Part shown: in pieces, positions 1 through 7,882 of the stretch
How the letters are laid out: each line of letters opens with the position of its first letter
Numbering within the stretch: position 1 is the stretch's first letter
Origin: Autumnicola sp041679265
Lineage (GTDB): Bacteria; Bacteroidota; Bacteroidia; Flavobacteriales; Flavobacteriaceae
Reading direction: 5' to 3'
DNA: 64,000 nt
Assembly: GCF_041679265.1 (NCBI RefSeq)
Contig: NZ_JBGFSM010000017.1
Location: 1 to 64,000 of the forward strand
Notes under the pieces: model-generated
What the model saw: the letters and a program-made list of their open reading frames with translations, nothing else
What the model was told of the DNA's origin: nothing
The model's database searches: none
Translations under genes and position numbers: made by a program

Positions 1-77
1 GTGAGTAGTGAGTAGTGAGTAGTGAGTAGTGAGTAGTGAGTAGTGAGTAGTGAGTAGTGAGTAGTGAGTAGTGAGTA
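1..77. repeat. Heptanucleotide tandem array (GTGAGTA) x11
   Basis: Eleven exact head-to-tail copies of GTGAGTA run from the first base, so the array may extend past the window edge. A 7-bp unit is not a multiple of three and contains TAG/TGA stops in every frame, so the array itself is non-coding. A second, shorter heptamer array with another unit (TGTTGAA x4) lies after nrdA. Arrays like this change copy number by slippage and are also frequent places for assembly breaks. Confidence 0.95.
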
Positions 78-223
78 AAATTGAAAAAATTATCGCTGAT
101 GAGGAAATCAACCGGGGAAAGTTACTAACATTACCTAAGAATATTCTATTAAACAATGTCAGCATTTTTAAAGCTAAAGGCAAGCCATTTTCAGCAACTA
201 TAGATGGTAGGACAGCGTATTAA
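71..223 (+). CDS. Possible 50-residue hypothetical ORF or gene 3' remnant
   Basis: An open frame starts at a GTG in the last heptamer copy and ends at a TAA 50 codons later. The product is lysine- and isoleucine-rich, with a stretch reading LLTLPKNILLNN near the middle. I recognise no family. It has no signal peptide or membrane segment and no convincing ribosome site. The frame closes directly upstream inside the repeat. It could be the surviving 3' end of a gene truncated by the repeat, or chance. It converges on the chimeric gene that ends at 273. Confidence 0.2.
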   Translation: MSKIEKIIADEEINRGKLLTLPKNILLNNVSIFKAKGKPFSATIDGRTAY

Positions 224-272
224 TCAGGATGAGGTAAATTACAGAGAAAAACTTACAGCCTAAACCTGTAGC

Positions 273-1733
273 TTAAAAAGTTTTTGTGAGATGCAGGCCC
301 ACTCCAAATTTCGAATCTCTATAGGAATTAAGATCTGAACCAATTTTAAGATTAAGTAAAAAAGGCTTCTCCAGGATCCGGGCTTCGGAATAAAGGTACA
401 GCGCATCTTCGTCTAATCCTTCAGAATTTAATGCTTCGGCATAAGTACCTTCGTTATGGGAATAACTTACCAGTATTTTGAATGGATATTCACGGGAGAA
501 AAGATTTGCAATACCTTCCAGGCCAAAATGATGAGCAGCAAATTTATTATTGATAACAAGCTCCATTTCAGTGTCATAAAGAAAAAAAGGAGCACCTAAA
601 ATCTGGTCCTGGTATGCAAAACCCGAATTATACATCAAACGATGTCCTAAATAATTATCGGCACCCCATTTATTGACATCATGACTTTGGTCACGGGTAT
701 AATAAAATTCATAAATAATGGATTGAAACCAGCCGCTACCATTATTTTCAACAAAGATTCCGTACCGCCCATCAGGAAAATTGGCAAAACGGCTGCCTGA
801 GCCATCTTCAAAAATATTATTATAAATAAATTGGGTAGTAAGATCGCCGCTCTTTTTAGTAATATACACTTCCCATGAGCCAAGATGGTTACCCAACGCA
901 TTGCTCACATCTCCCTGTCGTGCTCCTTCAGCACCCATCTGGTTGCATAGCAATTTCACCAGATCTATATTTTTCCATTCATTGAACCCACCAATATTAT
1001 AGGAATCATTTAGTTTGCCTCTATGATACACAAGATCTATAGCAATGGCATGATCTATAACATACAACCAGTCCCGGGTGTAATTACCATCTCCATAAAC
1101 TGGAAGGGGTTTTTTATTGATGATATTATGGATCATTAGGGGGATTAGCTTTTCCGGAAAATGATTGGGACCATAGTTATTGGAACAATTGGTTATTACT
1201 ACAGGCAGGCCATAAGTATCAGCATAGGAGCGAACAAAGTGATCTGAAGAGGCTTTCGACGCGGAATAAGGCGAATGAGGATCATAGCTGGTTTTTTCGG
1301 TAAAAAAACCTGTTTCCCCCAATGCCCCGTAAACCTCATCTGTAGAAACATGATGAAAACGCTTACCACTAAAATCACGCTGCCAAATAGCTTTGGCCGC
1401 ATTTAGGAGGTTTACAGTTCCCAGAACGTTGGTCTTAACAAATTCTAATGGTGAACTAATTGATCGATCTACATGGGATTCTGCTGCTAAATGTATCACA
1501 CCATCAGGTTGTTCTCTTTTAAATAAATCCTCAATAAAAATAGCATCAGTAATATCTCCTTTTACAAATCTGTAATTGGTTGATTCCTCAATATCCTTTA
1601 GATTTTCAAGGTTACCTGCATAGGTAAGACTGTCGAGATTGATTATCTCATACTCCGGATAGTGGTTCACAAACTGCCTTACCACATGAGAACCAATAAA
1701 GCCAGCTCCACCGGTAATAATTATTTTTTTCAT
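273..1733 (-). CDS. Chimeric frame: N-terminal RmlB fused to C-terminal Wzi-like capsule protein
   Basis: Residues 1 to about 267 are dTDP-glucose 4,6-dehydratase: GGAGFIGSHVV nucleotide-binding loop, STDEVYG, and YSASK with the catalytic Tyr and Lys, closely matching the intact rmlB at 5375-6433. Homology stops abruptly after KLLCNQMG (near base 933). The remaining ~219 residues are instead aromatic beta-barrel sequence (LGNHLGSWEVY, GADNYLGHRLMYNSGF, a terminal Phe) like the C-terminal half of Bacteroidota 'capsule assembly Wzi family' proteins. RmlB loses its C-terminal ~85-residue substrate domain and Wzi loses its signal peptide and N-terminal half, so neither function is expected. The frame is uninterrupted across the join, which suggests a recent deletion/recombination or an assembly error next to the heptamer array. 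Confidence 0.8.
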   Translation of the reverse strand: MKKIIITGGAGFIGSHVVRQFVNHYPEYEIINLDSLTYAGNLENLKDIEESTNYRFVKGDITDAIFIEDLFKREQPDGVIHLAAESHVDRSISSPLEFVKTNVLGTVNLLNAAKAIWQRDFSGKRFHHVSTDEVYGALGETGFFTEKTSYDPHSPYSASKASSDHFVRSYADTYGLPVVITNCSNNYGPNHFPEKLIPLMIHNIINKKPLPVYGDGNYTRDWLYVIDHAIAIDLVYHRGKLNDSYNIGGFNEWKNIDLVKLLCNQMGAEGARQGDVSNALGNHLGSWEVYITKKSGDLTTQFIYNNIFEDGSGSRFANFPDGRYGIFVENNGSGWFQSIIYEFYYTRDQSHDVNKWGADNYLGHRLMYNSGFAYQDQILGAPFFLYDTEMELVINNKFAAHHFGLEGIANLFSREYPFKILVSYSHNEGTYAEALNSEGLDEDALYLYSEARILEKPFLLNLKIGSDLNSYRDSKFGVGLHLTKTF

Positions 1734-2320
1734 TTCTCTTGTATTATGTGAGAGGTTTTATTTTCATAATCAATGAAAACCTCTTAGAATCACTGATAAG
1801 AATTCCCCAATGTATTATTTTTGTTAACTAGAAAATACTTCATCACTCAAATTGCTGCTGTTATTTCCAAAAGAAGGTTAAGCAGTTTAATAAAATATAT
1901 ATTTACCAGTTGTTCCACGGCTTCGCCTCTATTAGCCCCAATTTTCGGAGTAATAAGACTATATTTTAGGAAGCCGCAAAGCTAGAGGTAGAAATTTTTT
2001 ATCCAAAGCTTAATATGTTAAATTTTTTAACTATTAAATTTTTATACATTAAGAAATGATTAGATATTTTATAAAAGTTTTTGTAATTGTAAATAGTGGT
2101 AAGTTTATAATACCAATTAAAAAAAGATGCGCCCCTGTTTTTAAGGAATTCTGAAATTTAATAAGATCTTTCTTTTGGTATCTAACTCTAAAAAAATCAT
2201 ACTTTTATACAGATGATGAAGGAATTCATTTACATAAAGTAAATTAAACAGAAGGAGGAACTCGACCAAAGAATATTTACAAAGACAAAAACAGTTTTAA
2301 TAAATTATTGCAGATGAATT
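1734..2320. other. 587-bp AT-rich intergenic region
   Basis: No gene seen. It holds a hairpin at 1751-1784 with a perfect 9-bp stem (AGAGGTTTT / AAAACCTCT), without a T-run on the minus strand. This lies just upstream of the chimeric gene and would fall in its 5' leader. A stop-free minus-strand stretch of about 46 codons near 1850-1985 has no start and no recognisable family. Confidence 0.4.
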
Positions 2321-2995
2321 TTAAAAATAGCATCCCCCACGGCCACTTCTAGCCCACCTGGGTTTACTAGTATCAAAGATCCTGTAGCCAATGCTGAGCA
2401 TAAACTGGTTTAACCGCCCATCATCAAAATAAGCTTCCTGCATAATATTACCTATGTCCACAAACTGGTTTCTTTTAGAATCAAAGGTAAAATCAAAGCG
2501 AAGATCTATTTCCCACCTGTTAAGCACTACTTTAACACCCAGCTGGGTGGCAATATTCCTTTGTAGCTCCTGTATGGGAACAGCAGTATTTTCCAGGTCT
2601 GCCTGTAGAAAATTCTGATATGCAGGGCCTGCGTATATAGCCACAGGGCCATAAATATTATATCCAAATAGTAAAGGAATACTAATCTTATCTACGGAAT
2701 ATACAGAAGGCAGGTTTGGAAATGCGAATTCCCCTTCGGCATGGCTGTAAAACACCTCCGGGCGAACAAAGAATTTACCAAAACCCACTTCTAAAAAAGC
2801 CCCTCCTAAAAAACCAATTTTAGAATCTGCCGAAAAAGAACCGGCTGAACCAACTACTTCAGCAGCTTTTTCATTAACAGTATATCCCAGGCCTGCTTTC
2901 AGGCCAAAGCTATATTCCTGGGCAAAAACCGGAAATGCCCCGAACAGGAATATTAAAAATATTCCGATTTTAAATATGTGTTTTAACTTTCCCAA
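2321..2995 (-). CDS. Outer-membrane beta-barrel protein (PorT/OMP_b-brl type)
   Basis: 224 residues. A Sec signal peptide (IFLIFLFGAFPVFAQ) precedes a small barrel made of alternating amphipathic strands with Gly/aromatic turns (YSFGLKAGLGY at the mature N-terminus, SIGYRIF near the C-terminus). This is typical of the ~200-residue eight-stranded outer-membrane proteins of Bacteroidota. The C-terminus has an unusual Arg/Gly/Cys tail (GRGGCYF) after the last strand. It is the penultimate gene of the polysaccharide locus, with ~340 bp upstream and a possible promoter of its own. Its role in the locus is unknown; such proteins are common and not diagnostic of capsule export. Confidence 0.7.
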   Translation of the reverse strand: MGKLKHIFKIGIFLIFLFGAFPVFAQEYSFGLKAGLGYTVNEKAAEVVGSAGSFSADSKIGFLGGAFLEVGFGKFFVRPEVFYSHAEGEFAFPNLPSVYSVDKISIPLLFGYNIYGPVAIYAGPAYQNFLQADLENTAVPIQELQRNIATQLGVKVVLNRWEIDLRFDFTFDSKRNQFVDIGNIMQEAYFDDGRLNQFMLSIGYRIFDTSKPRWARSGRGGCYF

Positions 2996-3337
2996 TAGAA
3001 TAGATTAAGCTTGAAACAACAGCTATTTTCAAAAGTAGAGAAAAAATGAGCTTTCGTTTTCTTATTCACAAATGTTTAAGATTATGTAGCTAGCTTTAAC
3101 CTTAAAACGGGTATTTTGCAGATTTAGTCTCTGGTATAAAAAATTCCAGTAATTTTTGTTCTGTTAAGGCAGGAGTAAAGCCTTTTAGGTAATAACCTCC
3201 TCTTATTAAATGGCTGGAAGTTTTGCCTTAAAATTATTTACTACAGTATGGCATCCCGTTCGGAGCTAAAATTTTAGTTGTCCAGCTATAAAGTTCCCAG
3301 GAAAGCCCTTCGCCGTATAATAATTATTAAAAGACCT
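2996..3337. other. 342-bp intergenic region between rmlA and the OMP gene
   Basis: No coding potential recognised on either strand. It contains only the putative -7 element at 3030-3037; I see no clear hairpin terminator after rmlA. Confidence 0.4.
3030..3037 (-). promoter_or_regulatory. Putative Bacteroidota -7 element upstream of the OMP gene
   Basis: The minus strand reads TACTTTTG, an exact TAnnTTTG match, ending 34 nt before the ATG at 2995. No clear TTG -33 box is seen 19-21 nt further upstream, so the call is tentative. It would give the barrel gene transcription independent of rmlA. Confidence 0.35.
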
Positions 3338-4213
3338 TTAATCCCTGATCCTTTTTAAAAGGTACTGGCCATAGGCGTTCTTTTGAAGTGGCAGCGCCAG
3401 TGCCCGTAATTCTTCTTTGTTGATATAACCTTTCTCGTAGGCTATTTCTTCTATACAGGCCACCTTCAGGCCCTGCCGCTTTTCTATGGTATGAATAAAA
3501 TTGGAGGCTTCCAGCATGGATTCGTGTGTTCCGGTGTCCAGCCAGGCATAACCCCGGCCCATTAATTCCACTTTTAAATTCCCCTGTTTGAGGTAAGCTT
3601 CATTTACCGCCGTAATTTCCAGCTCTCCGCGATTACTTGGTTTTACCGCTTTTGCAATTTCTACTACAGAATTCGGATAAAAATACAAGCCAGAAACTGC
3701 GTAATTACCCTTTGGCTTTTCGGGTTTTTCTTCTATACTTATCACGTTGCCGCTTTTATCAAATTCGGCTACCCCATATCTTTCAGGATCATTTACGTAA
3801 TAGCCAAAAACCATGGCTTTCCCTTTCTTTTCCACATTTTCCCGTGACTGCTTTAGAAGTCCGCTGAAGCCATGCCCATAGAATATGTTATCCCCCAGCA
3901 CCAGACAAACGTTATCTTCCCCAATAAACTCCTCGCCAATAATAAATGCCTGGGCCAGGCCATCTGGGCTTGGCTGTTCTTTATATTCGAATTTCATGCC
4001 TAATTCTGAGCCATTACCCAATAATCTTTTAAAATTCGGCAGATCTTCAGGCGTTGAAATCACCAGGACTTCCCTTATTCCCGCCAACATAAGTACAGAA
4101 AGAGGGTAGTAAATCATCGGTTTATCGTAAATACTGAGCAGCTGTTTAGATATTCCTTTTGTGATTGGATATAAGCGGGTGCCGGAGCCCCCGGCGAGGA
4201 TAATGCCTTTCAT
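3338..4213 (-). CDS. rmlA: Glucose-1-phosphate thymidylyltransferase
   Basis: Cytoplasmic enzyme that makes dTDP-glucose from glucose-1-phosphate and dTTP, the first step towards dTDP-6-deoxysugars such as L-rhamnose. 291 residues, the normal length. The N-terminal GGSGTRLYPIT loop and KPMIYYPLS binding region, EEKP in the centre, and GYAWLDTGTHESM near the C-terminus are the RmlA hallmarks. Its ATG shares one base with the stop of the upstream SDR gene (TAATG), indicating translational coupling. It lies downstream of rmlB. rmlC and rmlD are not in the window, so the final sugar cannot be decided here. Confidence 0.95.
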   Translation of the reverse strand: MKGIILAGGSGTRLYPITKGISKQLLSIYDKPMIYYPLSVLMLAGIREVLVISTPEDLPNFKRLLGNGSELGMKFEYKEQPSPDGLAQAFIIGEEFIGEDNVCLVLGDNIFYGHGFSGLLKQSRENVEKKGKAMVFGYYVNDPERYGVAEFDKSGNVISIEEKPEKPKGNYAVSGLYFYPNSVVEIAKAVKPSNRGELEITAVNEAYLKQGNLKVELMGRGYAWLDTGTHESMLEASNFIHTIEKRQGLKVACIEEIAYEKGYINKEELRALALPLQKNAYGQYLLKRIRD

Positions 4214-5187
4214 TATTCCTGGTTATTTAACTCTCTTGACCTTGTGGAGAGCAATTCTTCAAAATAAGCGATGGTTTTCACCAGCCCTTCTTCCAGCCCA
4301 ACTTTTGGCTCCCAGCCACCTAGTTCCTCTTTTGCCAGGGTGATGACCGGCTTGCGCTGGGTAGGATCGTCTTTAGGCAGGTCCAGGTGGATAATTTTAG
4401 AATTGGAGTTGGTTAGGGAAATAATTTTATGGGCGAGTTCCAGCATGGTAAATTCGCCGGGATTACCAATATTTACCGGCCCGGTAAAGCCGTCCCGGCT
4501 GTTCATCATTCGAATGGTACCTTCCACCAGGTCATCTACATATTGAAAGCTTCGGGTTTGAGTGCCGTCCCCAAAGATGGTAATATCTTCTCCTTTTAAG
4601 GCCTGAACTATAAAATTGGAAACCACCCGGCCGTCATCAGGATTCATGTTAGGGCCATACGTATTAAAGATCCTGATGATCTTGATATTTACGTTATTTT
4701 GTAGATGATAGTCCATAAATAAGGTTTCTGCGCAGCGCTTGCCTTCATCATAACAGGAACGCTGGCCTATAGGGTTTACGTTGCCCCAGTAGCTCTCCGG
4801 CTGCGGATGTACAGCAGGATCCCCATAAACCTCACTGGTACTGGCCTGCAGGATCTTCGCTTTCACCCTTTTAGCAAGCCCAAGGGTATTAATAGCACCC
4901 ATAACCGAGGTTTTGACGGTTTTAATGGCGTTATACTGGTAATGTACCGGGGAAGCAGGACAGGCAAGGTTGTAAATCTCATCCACCTCAGCAAAGTAAG
5001 GACGGGTGATATCATGACGAACCATTTCAAAATAAGGGTTGTCCAGCAGGCCTATAATATTCTTTTTACTTCCGGTGAAGTAATTATCCAGGCAAATCAC
5101 CTCATTGCCCTCTTCCAGCAATCTTTTACATAAATGAGATCCCACGAAGCCGGCTCCTCCTGTTATAAGTATCTTTTTTCTTTCCAA
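4213..5187 (-). CDS. UDP-glucuronate decarboxylase-like SDR (UDP-xylose synthase family)
   Basis: 324-residue extended short-chain dehydrogenase. GGAGFVGSHL near the N-terminus binds NAD; the active site shows STSEVYG and YDEGK, with the catalytic Tyr and Lys. NTYGPNMNPDDGRVVSNF and GDGTQTRSFQYVDDL are characteristic of UXS-type enzymes that decarboxylate UDP-glucuronate to UDP-xylose. Another UDP-sugar epimerase/dehydratase role is less likely. No UDP-glucose dehydrogenase is present in the window to supply UDP-glucuronate. Overlaps rmlA by one base. Confidence 0.85.
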   Translation of the reverse strand: MERKKILITGGAGFVGSHLCKRLLEEGNEVICLDNYFTGSKKNIIGLLDNPYFEMVRHDITRPYFAEVDEIYNLACPASPVHYQYNAIKTVKTSVMGAINTLGLAKRVKAKILQASTSEVYGDPAVHPQPESYWGNVNPIGQRSCYDEGKRCAETLFMDYHLQNNVNIKIIRIFNTYGPNMNPDDGRVVSNFIVQALKGEDITIFGDGTQTRSFQYVDDLVEGTIRMMNSRDGFTGPVNIGNPGEFTMLELAHKIISLTNSNSKIIHLDLPKDDPTQRKPVITLAKEELGGWEPKVGLEEGLVKTIAYFEELLSTRSRELNNQE

Positions 5188-5374
5188 CTTTCTATATCTT
5201 TTTAATTTTTCGATTTAGCCTGTAAAATAAACCTAAGGATTAACTAAAGTATTCCTGACCGCCTATTTCAGCAGAACCTAAATAAAGTTTTATAAGTATT
5301 TAAAGGGTTTAATATCACTACTTCTTTAAAATTTTTCGCCTCTGTGCCTGCTTCAGCTTAAGCCAGAAGTTTTT

Positions 5375-6433
5375 TTAAACATACTGCTTTTTATAATACT
5401 CCTGGTAGGCTCCGGAAGTAACATTTTTTAACCACTTTTCATTTTCAAGATACCAGTCGATAGTTTTACCAAGTCCTTCTTCAAAAGTAACACTGGGTTT
5501 CCAGCCCAGCTCTTCATGAATTTTGCTGGCATCAATGGCATACCGGAGGTCATGGCCCGGCCGGTCTTTTACAAAAGCGATCAGCTTTTCACTTTCACCA
5601 GGTTCCCGGTTTAGTTTTTTATCCATCTGGCGGCATAGCAGTTTCACCAGGTCTATATTTTTCCATTCGTTGAATCCTCCAATATTATAGGAATTATCCA
5701 ATCTGCCTTTATGAAACACAAGATCTATGGCGATGGCATGATCTATAACATACAACCAGTCCCGGGTATAATTGCCATCCCCGTAAACCGGAAGCGGCTT
5801 TTTATTAATGATGTTATGGATCATTAAAGGAATAAGCTTTTCCGGAAAATGATTGGGGCCGTAATTGTTGGAACAATTGGTAATAACTGTCGGAAGGCCA
5901 TAAGTATCTGCATAAGATCTTACAAAATGATCTGAAGAGGCTTTAGAAGCGGAATATGGCGAATGCGGATCGTAACTTGTCTTTTCGGTAAAAAATCCTG
6001 TTTCCCCCAATGCCCCATAAACCTCATCTGTAGAAACGTGATGAAAAAGTTTATTGCTGAAATCATTCTTCCAAATTATTTTTGCAGCATTCAGAAGGTT
6101 TACCGTGCCCAGCACATTGGTTTTTACAAATTCCATAGGAGAGCTTATGGAACGATCTACATGAGACTCTGCGGCAAGATGAATAACCCCATCTGGCTGC
6201 TCTTTTCTGAAAAGTTCATTTACAAAGGTTTCTTCAGTAATATCTCCTTTTACGAAATAGTAATTATCCTCATTTTCAATATCTTTTAAATTTTCAAGAT
6301 TGCCGGCATAGGTAAGTTTATCCAGATTGATAATCTTATAATCAGGGTATTTTTTTACAAAACGCCGCACTACATGAGAGCCTATAAAACCCGCACCTCC
6401 TGTAATAATTATTTTTTTTGAAAATGATTTCAT
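5375..6433 (-). CDS. rmlB: dTDP-glucose 4,6-dehydratase
   Basis: Converts dTDP-glucose to dTDP-4-keto-6-deoxyglucose. 352 residues, full length. GGAGFIGSHVV at 12-22 is the NAD loop, STDEVYG carries the catalytic Asp-Glu pair, and YSASK holds the catalytic Tyr and Lys. The C-terminal part (VKDRPGHDLRYAID, ELGWKP) is complete, unlike the chimeric second copy at 273-1733. The two copies are clearly paralogous, with many synonymous differences, so this is not a very recent duplication. This copy supplies the intact activity between the GDP-fucose genes and uxs-rmlA. Confidence 0.95.
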   Translation of the reverse strand: MKSFSKKIIITGGAGFIGSHVVRRFVKKYPDYKIINLDKLTYAGNLENLKDIENEDNYYFVKGDITEETFVNELFRKEQPDGVIHLAAESHVDRSISSPMEFVKTNVLGTVNLLNAAKIIWKNDFSNKLFHHVSTDEVYGALGETGFFTEKTSYDPHSPYSASKASSDHFVRSYADTYGLPTVITNCSNNYGPNHFPEKLIPLMIHNIINKKPLPVYGDGNYTRDWLYVIDHAIAIDLVFHKGRLDNSYNIGGFNEWKNIDLVKLLCRQMDKKLNREPGESEKLIAFVKDRPGHDLRYAIDASKIHEELGWKPSVTFEEGLGKTIDWYLENEKWLKNVTSGAYQEYYKKQYV

Positions 6434-6669
6434 TTACCTCATCCGGATTAGGCGGAAATATACCATTGTTATGGCTATTATGAAAATCCTAAGGCCGTTA
6501 CACATCCGACTTTCCTTAAAGGAAGATCAACAAAATTGTAATTGTTCTATATAATTCAAAGGATTTACCCCATCTAACTACAATTATTTTTAAGCTAAAA
6601 CCTTCTACCTGAAAGAAGAGACAGCTATGTTTTAAGTATATCCCTAAGAAGGGAAGACTTTAACCAATA

Positions 6670-7620
6670 TTATAACTTTACCTGCTTATAATTTTCACTG
6701 TTTTGCAGGAACCATCCATAGGTTCTTTTAATCCCTTCTTTTAATGAGGTAGTGGCTTTCCAACCGGCGTTTTTCATCTTATCCACATCCATCAATTTTC
6801 GTGGGGTGCCATCCGGCTTACTGCTGTCCCAGATAATCTCACCATCATGGCCTACTATTTCCTGAATCAAGACTGCCAGTTCTTTTATGGTGATATCTTT
6901 CCCTGTACCTATATTGTAAAGATTTTCCGGCAGTTTATTATTAAGAGCAAAGTAAACAGCATCGGCAAGGTCATCTACAAACAAAAATTCTCGCATAGGA
7001 TTACCAGAACCCCATAATTCCACAGGTGTATTTCCATTTTTAGCGGCATCATGGAATTTCCTGATCATCGCGGGAAGTACATGGGAGGTCCTTAAATCGA
7101 AATTGTCATGCGTCCCGTATAAATTAGTGGGCATAAGGCTTACAAAATCTTTTCCGTGCTGCTTTCGTATCGCTTCACAAGCCTTAACGCCGGCAATTTT
7201 GGCTATGGCATACCACTGATTAGTTTCCTCCAGCCTGCCGCTAAGGAGGTATTCTTCTTTTAAAGGCTGGGGAGCCAGTTTGGGATAGATGCACGAACTG
7301 CCCAGGAATATAAATTTTTCCACCCCGGCCTTATGTGACTCATCTATAAGGTTATTCTGGATTTGCAGATTTTCCATTAAAAACTGGTAAGGATAATCAT
7401 TATTAGCCATTATTCCTCCCACCCTTGCTGCCGCATCTATAACCACTTCCGGCTTTTCTTCCGCAAAAAATTGTTTTACAGCCTGCTGATCACGAAGATC
7501 CAGCTCCTTAGAAGTTTTTCCGGTAATATTGGTAAAACCTTCTGCTTCCAGCTTTCTCCAGATCGCGGAGCCTACCATACCACGGTGGCCGGCGATGTAT
7601 ATTTTCGTATTATGTTCCAT
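6670..7620 (-). CDS. fcl: GDP-L-fucose synthase
   Basis: Epimerase/reductase that turns GDP-4-keto-6-deoxymannose into GDP-L-fucose. 316 residues. GHRGMVGSAIWRKL is the NADPH-binding loop; GSSCIYPK and YAIAK supply the catalytic Ser, Tyr and Lys; the segment PTNLYGTHDNFD is typical of the WcaG/Fcl family. It directly follows gmd, which makes its substrate, with a hairpin-rich repeat between them. Together they indicate fucose (or a fucose-derived sugar) in the polymer. Confidence 0.95.
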   Translation of the reverse strand: MEHNTKIYIAGHRGMVGSAIWRKLEAEGFTNITGKTSKELDLRDQQAVKQFFAEEKPEVVIDAAARVGGIMANNDYPYQFLMENLQIQNNLIDESHKAGVEKFIFLGSSCIYPKLAPQPLKEEYLLSGRLEETNQWYAIAKIAGVKACEAIRKQHGKDFVSLMPTNLYGTHDNFDLRTSHVLPAMIRKFHDAAKNGNTPVELWGSGNPMREFLFVDDLADAVYFALNNKLPENLYNIGTGKDITIKELAVLIQEIVGHDGEIIWDSSKPDGTPRKLMDVDKMKNAGWKATTSLKEGIKRTYGWFLQNSENYKQVKL

Positions 7621-7681
7621 AAATTTAGATTTCGCGGATTTAAAGATCGATTCCGCCGATAGTTCTAAGAATATTTTAGCT

Positions 7682-7790
7682 CCCCTCCTTTTTTTAAGGA
7701 GGGGTGGCCAAAGGCCGGGGTGGTTAAAATTTACCCTTCCGTCTTAACCTGCTCCCGCAGGTTAATCCACCTTCCCTTTAATAGGGAAGG
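7682..7790. repeat. Hairpin cluster between gmd and fcl
   Basis: Four compact inverted repeats in 109 bp: a perfect 9-bp stem with a 5-nt T loop (7682-7704), GGCC-AAA-GGCC (7706-7716), an 8-bp stem with a 4-nt loop (7745-7764), and an 8-bp stem (7770-7790). The first arm pair resembles a Rho-independent terminator but is embedded in a composite structure. From memory, similar GGGGTGGCC...GGCCGGGGTGG segments recur between genes in other Flavobacteriia, so this is probably a dispersed structured repeat. It may attenuate the operon between gmd and fcl. Confidence 0.7.
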
Positions 7791-7882
7791 AGCTGCTTAT
7801 ATAACAATCATTCGGAATATTTAAAGACATTACTCTCATGTTTTAACCGCTTCCACCATTTTACTGTTTCACTGTTTCACCA

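Noticed and set aside
1..77. CRISPR or coding repeat
   Set aside because: Pure 7-bp tandem units without spacers and with stops in every frame.
1850..1985. About 46 stop-free codons on the minus strand in the 1734-2320 gap
   Set aside because: No start codon, short, no recognised family.
7682..7704. Simple Rho-independent terminator after gmd
   Set aside because: The stem is one of four adjacent hairpins without a proper T-run after the stem on the minus strand, so it is better described as a composite repeat.
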